NCBI RefSeq assembly: GCF_001746915.1
Contig: NZ_MJGC01000110.1
Coordinates: 1-64,000, forward strand
DNA length: 64,000 bases
From: Desertifilum tharense IPPAS B-1220
GTDB taxonomy: Bacteria; Cyanobacteriota; Cyanobacteriia; Cyanobacteriales; Desertifilaceae
Direction of reading: 5' to 3'
Each line of letters begins with the position of its first letter. The stretch's first letter is position 1. The notes under the pieces were generated by a model that searched no databases, was not told the DNA's origin, and saw nothing but the letters and a program-made list of their open reading frames with translations. The position numbers and the translations under genes are program-made. Shown here in pieces: positions 7,818 through 16,362 of this stretch.

Positions 7818-8150
7818 TTACTCAACAACCCGATCGTTAGCACCAATGGCTGTAGCAATTTCTTCAGGATAGGCTTCAGCATACGCCCACGCATTCACCA
7901 GATCGGCGGCACGAATATGAGGATAATCTTGTAACAGTTGGGCTTCTGATATTCCCATCTGGCGGGCTTCAACTAAAAGCCAAACTGCAATACGAGTTCC
8001 TGCAATACAGGCTTCTCCCCCACAAATCCCAGGCGTTTTCTGAATCCCTTTAGCGCCCATACATAACCTTTCAGTCAGGTATTGAACTATATAGGCTCGA
8101 TCGGAAAGCGAAAGTGCCAGCAGTTGCTCTTCAAGTTCTTGGCGGGTCAT
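7818..8150 (-). CDS. DUF433 antitoxin-like protein
   Basis: 110 aa from ATG 8150; GTG 8153 one codon earlier is an alternative. The centre and C-terminus (GICGGEACIAGTRIAVWLLVEARQMGISEAQLLQDYP) match DUF433, a small helical domain that pairs with DUF5615 toxins and is thought to bind DNA. The first 35 residues (LEEQLLALSLSDRAYIVQYLTERL) form a helical extension resembling antitoxin N-termini. It precedes and abuts the toxin gene, the usual antitoxin-toxin order. Confidence 0.88.
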   Translation of the reverse strand: MTRQELEEQLLALSLSDRAYIVQYLTERLCMGAKGIQKTPGICGGEACIAGTRIAVWLLVEARQMGISEAQLLQDYPHIRAADLVNAWAYAEAYPEEIATAIGANDRVVE

Positions 8151-8206
8151 CACAAAATACGATCTATCCTAAATATTAACGATTCACATAAACTGCTTAT
8201 TTTTTA

Positions 8207-8824
8207 TCATTCAATCGCCACCAAACTGGGCTGAAAGGGTTCCATGAGAATCCCTAATATTTTATCAATTTGCACAATAAAATATTCTGGCAAATCGATT
8301 GAAACTGTTGAGCCATTCAATACCAGAAACTTCCAATTCGTTCCGCTTGTCACTGCCCCGTAAATTGGTGTTTCTGCATATCCCTCATTCTGGTTAAAAA
8401 GTTGAGCCGCAACCATTGCAGCCACGCATTGTCCCAAACCCGCAATGATATTTTCATTCTTCGCTTCAATTACAATTAACACTGGAGACGTAATAAAATA
8501 TTGCTCCTGCGACCGAGTTAAAATAAAATCGCAAAACCCGGCTAACCCCCGGCTGCTATCGACGTTAAAATCCGTCCCCGAAAATAACCCAATCTGAAAA
8601 TTCAGCCGCCGCCTCACCTCTGCCAGCACAGGCGCGATAATAAACTCAGATCGAGCCTTTTCGCTATTCACTGCTACTGCAAGCTGCAAATTTTCTGACA
8701 GCGCCTGTTTCAGATACTCAGAAGCAGCCACCCCCGCCACTGACTCAAACAAATTGCGATTCTCAACCAACGTTAGATTAAACGCATTTCGCACCTTTAC
8801 CAATGTAAAATCGCTATACGCCAT
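8207..8824 (-). CDS. PD-(D/E)XK nuclease-like protein of unknown role
   Basis: 205 aa. A helical N-terminus is followed by a core with E60 (SEFIIAPVL), D99 (GFCDFIL) and an E-x-K motif at 120-122 (VIVIEAKNEN), then Q132. This order (E...D...ExK...Q) is the active-site layout of the restriction-endonuclease-like fold seen in many type I R-subunit N-termini and Uma2-type proteins. I know similar stand-alone proteins in cyanobacteria, without an assigned role. It sits 54 nt upstream of the toxin-antitoxin pair on the same strand, but no methylase is nearby, so it is not evidently part of a restriction system. Confidence 0.65.
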   Translation of the reverse strand: MAYSDFTLVKVRNAFNLTLVENRNLFESVAGVAASEYLKQALSENLQLAVAVNSEKARSEFIIAPVLAEVRRRLNFQIGLFSGTDFNVDSSRGLAGFCDFILTRSQEQYFITSPVLIVIEAKNENIIAGLGQCVAAMVAAQLFNQNEGYAETPIYGAVTSGTNWKFLVLNGSTVSIDLPEYFIVQIDKILGILMEPFQPSLVAIE

Positions 8825-8928
8825 CTCAATTGCCCGTTCCTTCGCCTAACGATTTGTATTCACTCAAACTTCAGCTTACCCCCCATACGCCCTCAGCATC
8901 TTCTTAGGGGAATTGGTCAACTTGCAGA

Positions 8929-9411
8929 TTAATTGCAATTCAATTTGCCAGACTGCTGAATCAGGCTGATTTGCTGATTTTGGGAATATATCGCACAAAT
9001 TGTCGATAGGGTTTCTCGCTTTTGTGCGTTGGTGACAATCACAACCCCAACATAAGACCTCAACGGAACAAACCGATTCCAGGGAAAAATGAAAAATTCA
9101 CCAAACTCATATTCTCTAATCGGGATTGCCTTGCTGTAAACTGCATCGCCGTTGTGTTGTGTCGAAAAACGATAGGCATTTGGACGGGTTGGGCGGTTGC
9201 TACCCATCAGAAAAGTCCCCTGCTGCACGTAAGCCTGTTGCTGTTCCTGGTTCATTTCTAGCAATTCCGCCTTCGCCGCCGACTGTTTAGCTTTATTGGG
9301 CAAAGATAGGAAACTCGGTACAGTATGAATCAACGTCACTAGGGTTAACCCTGCGACAGTTCCCCAGAAATTGCGCCACTGGAATTGCTGGCCTACCGTT
9401 TTCTGACTCAT
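8929..9411 (-). CDS. Type IV pilin-like G/H family protein
   Basis: 160 aa. One N-terminal membrane helix (about residues 14-35) is followed by KAKQSAAKAELLEMNQEQQQAY and a beta-rich domain with RFSTQHNGDAVYSKAIP and SYVGVVIVT. The pattern of an alpha-helical stalk with KQ.(E/A)A...M...QQ.Y and a C-terminal domain with paired Cys (residues near 139 and 159) resembles the cyanobacterial type IV pilin-like G/H family. A classic prepilin cleavage site (G before FTLIE) is not visible. It may be a minor pilin or related surface protein. Confidence 0.6.
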   Translation of the reverse strand: MSQKTVGQQFQWRNFWGTVAGLTLVTLIHTVPSFLSLPNKAKQSAAKAELLEMNQEQQQAYVQQGTFLMGSNRPTRPNAYRFSTQHNGDAVYSKAIPIREYEFGEFFIFPWNRFVPLRSYVGVVIVTNAQKRETLSTICAIYSQNQQISLIQQSGKLNCN

Positions 9412-9468
9412 CTGGGTTTTAAAGAGTTGCGATCGCTTCCATCCTAAAAATAGCTCAAACCTGCTGTT

Positions 9469-10068
9469 TCACACTAATTCCTGGTGGAGTTGGCGGTATC
9501 CCCCAAATAGCAACAACCACACCACCACCACAATCCAATGTAAGACAACGGCGGGCCAAATGGAGCCGCTATGCCAATAGGCTAACGTGCAAATAATCCC
9601 CAAGAGGGCGGCTAACCCTAAAAATACCGGATTAAAAAAGGTCTGGCGTCCGGCGGGGAAAAAGCTGATGCCATTGAGGGGATGATAGAGAATAAACACA
9701 ATTAAACCTGCAATTCCCCAAAACCCCAATACCGCTAGCGAACATCCTTCACTGGAATGGGGAAGTAATAGCACGCGGAAAAATAACTCTTCAGACAAGG
9801 CTGGCGATATTAATGCCAGTAACAGTACATCCCGAATAACTTTGGGTGAGGTTTGGGTATCCCGTTGGATAAAGCCAAATTGAAAGCCGATGGGTAAGGC
9901 AATGAGGGTATAAACGCCTAAGAGTGCAGCGGCGACTCCCCAGGCTGAGGCGTTGGGAATCGTGGTTAAAGCAGCTACGAAGCGATGGCTTAACGATACA
10001 AAGGGTTCAATGAGAAACATAGCGCCGATCGGACTTCCTGACATCGCTGTTAGGGGATTGCAATTCAT
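9469..10068 (-). CDS. CPBP family intramembrane protease
   Basis: 199 aa with about five membrane helices. The motif SPALSEELFFR contains the paired Glu residues and Arg (EExxxR) of the CPBP (Abi, Rce1-like) glutamate-type intramembrane proteases; the second and third motifs are seen at YHPLNG and in the final helix at AVVLHWIVVVVW, supplying the expected His residues. Substrate unknown. The stretch before the first helix (MNCNPLTAMSGSPIG) may be overextended; internal Met codons at residues 9 and 17 are alternative starts. Confidence 0.8.
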   Translation of the reverse strand: MNCNPLTAMSGSPIGAMFLIEPFVSLSHRFVAALTTIPNASAWGVAAALLGVYTLIALPIGFQFGFIQRDTQTSPKVIRDVLLLALISPALSEELFFRVLLLPHSSEGCSLAVLGFWGIAGLIVFILYHPLNGISFFPAGRQTFFNPVFLGLAALLGIICTLAYWHSGSIWPAVVLHWIVVVVWLLLFGGYRQLHQELV

Positions 10069-10123
10069 CCGCTAAACTATTAGCGGCAGTTGACTAACTT
10101 TTTTATTCTAAATCGCGATTCCT

Positions 10124-10420
10124 ATGATTGATTCTCCCTCACCCGCCGGGATTATTCGCACTCATGTTTTTATCTCTGGAAAAGTGCAAGGGGTGGGTTA
10201 TCGCTTTTCTACGGTGGAAATGGCACAACGCTATGGCGTCAAGGGTTGGGTGCGAAACCTTCCGGATCGGCGCGTGGAAGCGGTTTTTGAGGGGGAACCG
10301 GAGGCGGTGGAGTCCCTCCTCAATTGGTGCCATCAAGGGCCGCCTGCGGCGGTGGTAGATGCCGTAGAAGTCCATTCTGAAACACCGGAAGGATTGAGTC
10401 AGTTTGAGGTTAAGCGCTGA
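10124..10420 (+). CDS. acyP: Acylphosphatase
   Basis: 98 aa. Contains the family signature GKVQGVGYRFSTVEMAQRYG with the catalytic Arg in GYRF and, 20 residues later, the catalytic Asn in GWVRNLPD. It hydrolyses acyl phosphates in the cytoplasm. Length and motifs are standard. Its last 11 nt overlap the end of the convergent TPR-methyltransferase gene. Confidence 0.95.
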   Translation: MIDSPSPAGIIRTHVFISGKVQGVGYRFSTVEMAQRYGVKGWVRNLPDRRVEAVFEGEPEAVESLLNWCHQGPPAAVVDAVEVHSETPEGLSQFEVKR

Positions 10421-11447
10421 GTTTTTCAACGACAACTTGACGATCCTGTTGCAAGATTTTAATCCGAGGGGTAAAGGCTTTCAGGAAGGCGTCAATGCCA
10501 ATTTGGGTGTTGTCGGGGGAGGTTTCGGCAAATTTGAAGTAGTAGTCGTCAAAGACGATCAAACCGCCGACTTTGGCTAGCAGCCAGCTTAAACTGGCAT
10601 CTATCACGACATCGCTAGCAATATGGGAACCGTCGATATAGATCAGATCGTAGGTTTGGAAGGGGAGCGATCGCAATACCTCATGAGAACTCCCAACTAA
10701 CTTAATGACTTTTTCGGGATGTCCGGTGGCTGTCATGTTATGGTCAAACCGACCTTCTACCGAGCGGATATAATCTTGGGAATACCAGTTATGATGCTCT
10801 AAACTGCCTTCAAAGGTATCAACGCAGGTAATTCTCGCACTCGGATGGGTGAGAATATTCTCAATTAACCAGCAGGCGGAACGACCTTCCCAACTGCCAA
10901 TTTCCAGAACTTGCAGGTTAGGGTAATTAATAAAACGCTGGAAGTGTTTTTGCCACGCCTCTATACTGGGACTAAACCAATCTTGGGTAAATTGATACCC
11001 TTTTTGGTAATTGTGTTTCTCGTATTGCAGGCGGTTGAGTTGTTGTTGGCTAACCGCTAAATTCGGATCGATTTCTAAGGATTTCCGAAAATAAGATTCG
11101 GCTTCTTCTATATTTTGCTTGCTAATGAAGACGTTACCTATACTATAAAGCAGCCGAGCGCGATCGCTTGGATTGAGGAGCTGCGACAGATGAAACGCCT
11201 GATTATAATAGTGCAGCGCCTCATCCAGTTGGTTTTGACGCACGAGGGTATTGGCTAAGTTATTATACGCTCCTGCGAGCTGTTGTTGAAACTGAAGAGC
11301 CTGATTAGGATCTAAATTATCCTTAGAGGTTAAAAATGATTCAACGGAGTGAATTTGATTTTCAATTCCTAAAATCTTTTCGAGGGTATTCGCAACAATC
11401 AATTGGTTAATCAGGTTAACTTGATTGGGGCTTAAAACTTGATTCAT
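10410..11447 (-). CDS. TPR repeat and class I methyltransferase fusion protein
   Basis: 345 aa from ATG 11447. Residues about 1-150 are helical with at least two TPR units (ALHYYNQAFHLSQLLNP, EAESYFRKSLEIDPNLAVS). Residues about 165-345 form a class I SAM-dependent methyltransferase of the Methyltransf_24 type: LQVLEIGSWEGRSACWL is the SAM-binding motif I, ITCVDTFEGS motif II, and YDLIYIDGSH motif IV. Such proteins often act on sugars or surface polysaccharides; the substrate here is unknown. The frame extends upstream to a TTG at 11549. ATG 11447 lacks a clear ribosome site, so the start is uncertain. Confidence 0.85.
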   Translation of the reverse strand: MNQVLSPNQVNLINQLIVANTLEKILGIENQIHSVESFLTSKDNLDPNQALQFQQQLAGAYNNLANTLVRQNQLDEALHYYNQAFHLSQLLNPSDRARLLYSIGNVFISKQNIEEAESYFRKSLEIDPNLAVSQQQLNRLQYEKHNYQKGYQFTQDWFSPSIEAWQKHFQRFINYPNLQVLEIGSWEGRSACWLIENILTHPSARITCVDTFEGSLEHHNWYSQDYIRSVEGRFDHNMTATGHPEKVIKLVGSSHEVLRSLPFQTYDLIYIDGSHIASDVVIDASLSWLLAKVGGLIVFDDYYFKFAETSPDNTQIGIDAFLKAFTPRIKILQQDRQVVVEKLSA

Positions 11448-11586
11448 AAAAAGCAGTAAATCTAGGAACGATGCAATTTTAGGGTAAGCTGTCTGAGTCG
11501 GTTGGGTCAAGCTTGGTGCAATATCACAAAATAGGTCAAAGTGACGCAACCTGATTGACTGACAAATCTTAGGGTAGGTCGTATCA

Positions 11587-11694
11587 GCGGTTGCGTTGGG
11601 TTACGCTAACGCTAACCCAACCTACCCAAGAATCAATGTTGCGGTTGCGTTGGGTTACGCTAATGCTAACCCAACCTACCCAAGAATCAAGGTT
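11587..11694. repeat. Two tandem 54-bp palindromic repeat units
   Basis: Unit 1 is 11587-11640 and unit 2 is 11641-11694; they differ at two positions only. Each unit contains the inverted repeat GTTGGGTTA / TAACCCAAC (in unit 1 at 11595-11603 and 11613-11621), followed by CCTACCCAAGAATCAA. The palindrome is related to single copies at 34151 and 63183. Located upstream of the TPR-methyltransferase gene. The rest of the 11448-11829 intergenic region shows nothing else recognisable. Confidence 0.9.
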
Positions 11695-11829
11695 GTGGGA
11701 GTTTTGTCAGTCAACTAGGCGATTTAAATCGGCGATCGACCTCTGTTCAAGTTGGGTTTAGGATTGCTATAGAGCGATGGGATGACTGTGAAAAAAATGA
11801 ACCTAACGGGTCATTCTCTCATCACTCAG

Positions 11830-12996
11830 TTATGGGAGCGATCGCACAAACGTCTCCAAGCGTTCTAAACCCTTTTCTATCGTTGCCATATCCGTCGCAT
11901 AAGAAAAGCGAATGTTGCGATCTTCACCAAACGCAATACCCGGAATTGCGGCTACCTGTTGGGTTTCTAACAACTTCTCGCAGAATGCTAAAGAGGATAA
12001 CCCCGTTTGGCTGATATCCACAAACATGTAGAATGCACCATCCGGTTTAACGCAATGAATGCCATCTATCGCATTTAAGCCATTAAACATGACCTCGCGG
12101 CGCTTGGCGAATGCTTGGCGCATTTCTTCCACGCAGTCTTGCGGCCCTTCTAAAGCTGCGATCGCGCCATACTGAGCAAAGGTACACACATTCGAGGTAC
12201 TGTGCCCTTGGATGGTACTGCACGCGCTGATTAACTCCACCGGCCCGGCAAGATAGCCAATTCGCCATCCCGTCATCGAGTAAGCTTTCGCAAAGCCATT
12301 ACTAATAATGGTTCGCGAGAAGGCCTCCGGACTAACGGCCCCAATACTCAAGTGCGTTGCCCCGTCGTAAAGAATCTTCTCATAAATCTCGTCAGAAACC
12401 ACCCAAATATTGCTGTCTACTACAACTTCTGCGAGTGCTTGAATCTCTTGAGGCGTATAGACCATCCCCGTTGGGTTAGAGGGGGAGTTCAAAATGAAGA
12501 GTTTTGTCTGGGGAGTAATGGCCGCGCGCAGTTGTTGCGGGGTAATTTTGTAATGGGTTGAACCGTCGGTGTTTACAATGACCGGCGTGCCGCCTGCAAG
12601 TTTCACCATTTCCGGATAGCTTAACCAGTATGGGGCCGGAATAATGACTTCATCGCCCGGATCGAGCAGAGCCACCATTAAGTTATATAAAGAGTGCTTG
12701 CCGCCATTGGTAACGATAATGTTTTCCGTCTGATAGGAAAGCTGGTTATCTGTTCTGAGCTTATGGGCGATCGCCTCTCGCAGTCGAGGTTCTCCCGTCG
12801 CCGGCCCGTATTTTGTTTTTCCCTCGTCTAAGGCTTGTTTGGCTGCGGCTTTGATGCGATCCGGCGTGTCAAAATCAGGTTCGCCAGCACTAAAGCTGCA
12901 AACATCAATCCCTTGTCCCTTCATTGCCTTTGCTTTGGCAGAAATCGCCAGTGTCAAGGATGGCGTCACCTGACCCACTCTGGCAGCTAGCTTCAT
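11830..12996 (-). CDS. Pyridoxal phosphate-dependent aspartate aminotransferase
   Basis: 388 aa, class I/II aminotransferase of the bacterial 1-gamma aspartate aminotransferase type. Start MKLAARVGQVTPSLTLAISA and SAGEPDFDTP are typical; the PLP Lys is in SNGFAKAYSMTGWRIGYL, with substrate-binding Arg near the C-terminus (RNIRFSYA). It should interconvert aspartate and oxaloacetate with glutamate and 2-oxoglutarate; some members also use prephenate. It stands alone, with a long intergenic region upstream. Confidence 0.93.
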   Translation of the reverse strand: MKLAARVGQVTPSLTLAISAKAKAMKGQGIDVCSFSAGEPDFDTPDRIKAAAKQALDEGKTKYGPATGEPRLREAIAHKLRTDNQLSYQTENIIVTNGGKHSLYNLMVALLDPGDEVIIPAPYWLSYPEMVKLAGGTPVIVNTDGSTHYKITPQQLRAAITPQTKLFILNSPSNPTGMVYTPQEIQALAEVVVDSNIWVVSDEIYEKILYDGATHLSIGAVSPEAFSRTIISNGFAKAYSMTGWRIGYLAGPVELISACSTIQGHSTSNVCTFAQYGAIAALEGPQDCVEEMRQAFAKRREVMFNGLNAIDGIHCVKPDGAFYMFVDISQTGLSSLAFCEKLLETQQVAAIPGIAFGEDRNIRFSYATDMATIEKGLERLETFVRSLP

Positions 12997-13554
12997 TTAC
13001 CCCTCTCCCTTTACCAAATGACCTTTGAAGATTTTACTGAGTTTTAACCAGAACGGTAGAAGTTTGTTTGCGCCTGTGTCCCCCACAACCGTCTAGATCG
13101 CGTTTGGCAATCTTCCAGAAGGGTTGCACGTTCCGGGCGTTTTCTACCTGTTTCACCTTATATTGCTATCTACCGAGAAGGCGCATACAGCAATACAGTT
13201 TTTAGGTTTTCACTGTTTTCTTTGTCTCATCCGCAGCCGCCAAAATCCAGGGAAAAATGCAGCGATAAGGGACAATTCTGAGGAGGTTCTTAATATTGCT
13301 TAATATTAAGTTAGAGCGATCGCTTTTCCGGTAATGTAATCAAATTCAAGTATTTATACCTGCTTCTCTTCATCAGGTTTTTAAACACTATTGCAGATAT
13401 TTGTCAACCATCCTAGTAAAGATTTGCCTTTTATTTACATAAGTCAATATTATTTTAGACAACTTTATGCAAATTTTAGAAATCCAGTGATAGGATTTAC
13501 GAACTAAATCGATTTGTTTTAGTTATTTTTTAAGACTAGTAAGGAAGGGTAGCC
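12997..13554. other. Long AT-rich intergenic region
   Basis: 558 bases between the divergent aminotransferase gene and the 59-aa small gene. The right half (about 13290-13554) is clearly AT-rich and includes CTTAATATTGCTTAATATTAAG (13290-13311), two TTAATATT copies around a GC, then a long A/T stretch leading to the AAGGAAGG ribosome site of the small gene. I see no tRNA, hairpin chain or second gene. It may contain a long 5' UTR or regulatory sites for the small gene. Confidence 0.5.
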
Positions 13555-13734
13555 ATGAATTCTGAAACCGTTAGCGTTAAACCTGAAACCCGCAATCACA
13601 AGGGATTTTTCGTTCCCCACACCTCCTATCAATTACATGGAATTGATGAATCCGGTTGGGCTTTAATTTGTTTAGATGAAGCCGTTTGCTACTATGTCGA
13701 TCCTGACGACTTGCAAGATAACCTACATGAATAA
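13555..13734 (+). CDS. Small conserved-looking protein (59 aa)
   Basis: 59 codons, ATG at 13555 preceded by a strong AAGGAAGG ribosome site, and followed 66 nt after the stop by a clear intrinsic terminator, so this is a complete single-gene transcription unit. The protein is acidic and rich in aromatic residues (GFFVPHTSYQLHG, GWALICLDEAVCYYVDPDDLQ), with two Cys. The sequence looks like a folded beta-rich mini-domain. I do not recognise the family. It is just too short for a 60-residue cutoff and is easily missed. Confidence 0.75.
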   Translation: MNSETVSVKPETRNHKGFFVPHTSYQLHGIDESGWALICLDEAVCYYVDPDDLQDNLHE

Positions 13735-13799
13735 TCGGTTGTTTCGTCAGTATCATAAAAAACATTGATCTGCCTAAACTCATCCATAAAATAAATCAA

Positions 13800-13835
13800 G
13801 GGTTGTTCTTGCACCAAGAACAACCCCATTTATTA
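13800..13835 (+). terminator. Rho-independent terminator
   Basis: GGGTTGTTCTT (13800-13810), loop GCACC, AAGAACAACCC (13816-13826), followed by an AT-rich stretch beginning ATTTATT. It terminates the 59-aa gene; the converging regulator gene ends at 13878, so it may serve both directions. Confidence 0.85.
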
Positions 13836-13877
13836 AATAGGCGAACTGAATTGAACTCGATTGAGGAAGTGTCTAAT

Positions 13878-15617
13878 TTAGGAATTAGCGGTCAGCGCAT
13901 TTAAGCGCTTATCTTGCTTGAGTAGCGCTTCAATTTCTGCGGCTGGCAGCGCCGGACTAAATAAAAATCCTTGCATAGCATAGCAACCGTGTTTTCTTAA
14001 AAACGCCAGTTGATCCTCGGTTTCAACCCCTTCAGCAATCACCTTCAGCTTCAGGCTTTGTGCCATTGCAATAATCGCCGTTGCGATCGCCGCATCATTA
14101 GAATCTGACATCACCTGCGCCACAAACGAGCGATCGATCTTCAACGTATCGAGCGGAAAGCGCCGCAAATAGTTCAGCGAAGAATATCCCGTCCCAAAAT
14201 CATCGATCGAGATTTCCATACCAATCGCTTTCAAATCTCGCAGCTTTTCCACCGTATCATCAATATCTTCCATCAAGCTGGTTTCCGTCACTTCCATCAC
14301 CAGCAGCTTAGGATTCAACCCCGTTTCTTGAAGCGTTTGAGCCACACAAGCAGCCAAATTCGCCTGTTTAAACTGTCGCGCCGAAAGATTCACCGACATT
14401 CGCAACGGCACCAAACTAATCGACTGCCAAGCTTGAGCTTGCAAGCACGCTTGCTTCAACACCCAAGCGCCTAACGGAATCACTAAATCTAAATCTTCTG
14501 CTAAATGAATAAAGCGATTTGGAGGGAGCAAACCGCGTTGGGGATGTTGCCAGCGCACCAACGCCTCCATCCCAACCATTCGCCCTGTAATTAAATTAAC
14601 TTGGGGTTGGTAGTAGAGTAAAAACTCATTATTGTCTAAAGCCGATCGCAAGTCCGTTTCCAAGAGGCGACGCTCTGCATCGATCAAATCCATTGAAGGT
14701 TGATAGAACTGAAATTCCTTCTCGCCTTGTTTGCGTCCCCAACGGATGCTAGTTTCGGCTCGCGAGAGGAGTTGATCGGGGTTGGCTCCGTGTTCTGGAT
14801 ATAAAGCTATCCCCACGCTCACGCGCAGGGCAATAATTTCTCCATTAATCAAATAAGGAGCGCGGAGAGCGCCTAAGATCGTGGACATTAACTCTGTCAC
14901 CGCCTCGCGATCGGGAACGCGCACCAGCACAATACTAAACTCGTCGCCCCCCAGTCGAGCCACAGTATCTTGAGGGCTAACGCATTGAGACAAGCGTTGA
15001 GCAACTGCTTGTAACACCAAGTCGCCCATGCTGTAACCGAGGGTTGCGTTAATTTCGTTAAAGCGATCGATGTTCAGACAAATAACGGCGACTAGCTGAG
15101 AAGAGCGTTGAGCCTGAACGATGGATTCTTGAATGCGGTGGCGTAAAACAATCCGATTCGGTAGACTAGTCAGCGGATCGCAGTAAGCAACTGTACTGAG
15201 GGATTCCGCAGCCCGTTTCATCTCGTCTACATAGGGTTGAGTGACGGTTTCTTGTTTGGCAAGGCGGGCTTTAATGGCTTCTAAGAGTTCTCGACTGGTA
15301 AAGGGTTTGGTGACGTAATCATCAGCACCGAGGTTCATGCCGTAGCGCAAGTCAGAACGCTCTGCTTTAGCACTGAGGAAAATAAACGGAATCATGGCAG
15401 TTTCTGGCTGCTGTCTGAGGGTGTTTAACACCTCATACCCATCTAGGTCTGGCATCATAATGTCGCACAGAACGAGATCGGGGAGGTAAACTTGTGCCAT
15501 TTGAACGCCCATCCTGCCATTTTCAGCACCTATCGCTTGAAATCCACTCAACGTCAAGAGCTTGAGCATATTTGAGCGAATTGCTTGCTCGTCTTCAATC
15601 ACCAAAATCAGTTTCAT
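13878..15617 (-). CDS. Response regulator with GGDEF and EAL domains
   Basis: 579 aa. Receiver domain at residues 1-120 with phosphoacceptor D52 (LVLCDIMMPDLDG) and the conserved Lys in KPFTSRELL. A GGDEF domain follows (about 145-305) with an intact ARLGGDEFSIV signature, so it may make cyclic di-GMP, and an EAL domain (about 320-570) with MEALVRWQHP, EVTETSLM and DDFGTGYSSL, residues needed for cyclic di-GMP hydrolysis. Both catalytic motifs look intact. The sensor kinase that phosphorylates it is not adjacent. In cyanobacteria such proteins link signals to motility and surface behaviour. Confidence 0.95.
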   Translation of the reverse strand: MKLILVIEDEQAIRSNMLKLLTLSGFQAIGAENGRMGVQMAQVYLPDLVLCDIMMPDLDGYEVLNTLRQQPETAMIPFIFLSAKAERSDLRYGMNLGADDYVTKPFTSRELLEAIKARLAKQETVTQPYVDEMKRAAESLSTVAYCDPLTSLPNRIVLRHRIQESIVQAQRSSQLVAVICLNIDRFNEINATLGYSMGDLVLQAVAQRLSQCVSPQDTVARLGGDEFSIVLVRVPDREAVTELMSTILGALRAPYLINGEIIALRVSVGIALYPEHGANPDQLLSRAETSIRWGRKQGEKEFQFYQPSMDLIDAERRLLETDLRSALDNNEFLLYYQPQVNLITGRMVGMEALVRWQHPQRGLLPPNRFIHLAEDLDLVIPLGAWVLKQACLQAQAWQSISLVPLRMSVNLSARQFKQANLAACVAQTLQETGLNPKLLVMEVTETSLMEDIDDTVEKLRDLKAIGMEISIDDFGTGYSSLNYLRRFPLDTLKIDRSFVAQVMSDSNDAAIATAIIAMAQSLKLKVIAEGVETEDQLAFLRKHGCYAMQGFLFSPALPAAEIEALLKQDKRLNALTANS

Positions 15618-15838
15618 GCGGGGAGGTTCCTTGCGGGCTTATTAGCAGCATAGCTAAAAACTGAGAAGAGTTGGTAATGAGTCCTTGCTGTCGGCGATCG
15701 CGACCGCTCAGACCGTGTTTTCCCCTCCTCAATCGAGCTATTTCTCTTTCGGGACAGAATACAAACTCAATAAGTTACCTACTGGCTTTCGACAATTAAA
15801 GCAGCGATCTTTAGTATCGGCAATCGTGCAATTAACTA

Positions 15839-16156
15839 TTAATAATTTCTCAAGTTTCCCCTCGTCAGACTGAGCGATCGCAAGCGCAATCCCCAACAGG
15901 GTATCCTCGCCTCAGCATAAGCTTTCCAGAGAAATCGGGTAGGTTCTCCCATCATGCCATAGAGGTTGACAGCTTGGGCCACTGGTTCAAAAAATATCCC
16001 TTGCTCTGGTTGCGATCGCGGCTCAAGCCAGCAACTAGAGCCATCACCCGCTAGCTCTAAGGCAGATTTCCAAACCTCTGCTGCATCACTTTCCGCTCGA
16101 ATACAGCATGTTTTGATTGGATGGGATACAGTGCGATCGCCCCTTATCCACATCAC
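15839..16156 (-). CDS. Possible hypothetical protein (105 aa)
   Basis: A 105-codon frame with Trp- and Cys-containing, protein-like sequence (RAESDAAEVWKSALELAG, EPVAQAVNLYGMMGEPTRFLWKAYAEA). No ribosome site precedes the ATG and no family is recognised. It starts 4 nt after the stop of a frameshifted small reading frame on the same strand. It could be real, a decaying gene, or chance. Confidence 0.35.
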   Translation of the reverse strand: MMWIRGDRTVSHPIKTCCIRAESDAAEVWKSALELAGDGSSCWLEPRSQPEQGIFFEPVAQAVNLYGMMGEPTRFLWKAYAEARIPCWGLRLRSLSLTRGNLRNY

Positions 16157-16159
16157 TTG

Positions 16160-16308
16160 CTATAACGGAACCCTCGCAACGCCGTGACTCTCCTGACTAA
16201 GGAGACTTTGAAGAAAGCGTACATCAAAAAGGCTGTAGACCAACATTTCATCATCTTCAGGGCAATAAAAGGCTAATCGCCAAGGGTTAAGAATCAGCAA
16301 TTAGCCAT
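16160..16308 (-). pseudogene. Small gene with an apparent frameshift after the start
   Basis: On the minus strand a protein-like frame of 46 codons reads LLILNPWRLAFYCPEDDEML..., ending at TAG 16160-16162. A TAA precedes it in frame, but ATG GCT AA... at 16308 lies just upstream one base out of frame: removing one base in GCTAATTGC would give a continuous protein of about 49 aa beginning M-A-x-LLILNPW. This suggests a small gene broken by a 1-nt insertion, or a sequencing error. Family not recognised. It is 55 nt downstream of the 83-aa gene. Confidence 0.4.
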
Positions 16309-16362
16309 CTACTCTGTGTTTAGATTGCGGTCTTGTTTAAAGGAAGGTCAATCACTCCTTTC

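Noticed and set aside
15685..15873. 62-codon plus-strand frame upstream of the GGDEF-EAL gene
   Set aside because: No ribosome site or conserved pattern; low complexity in the tail.
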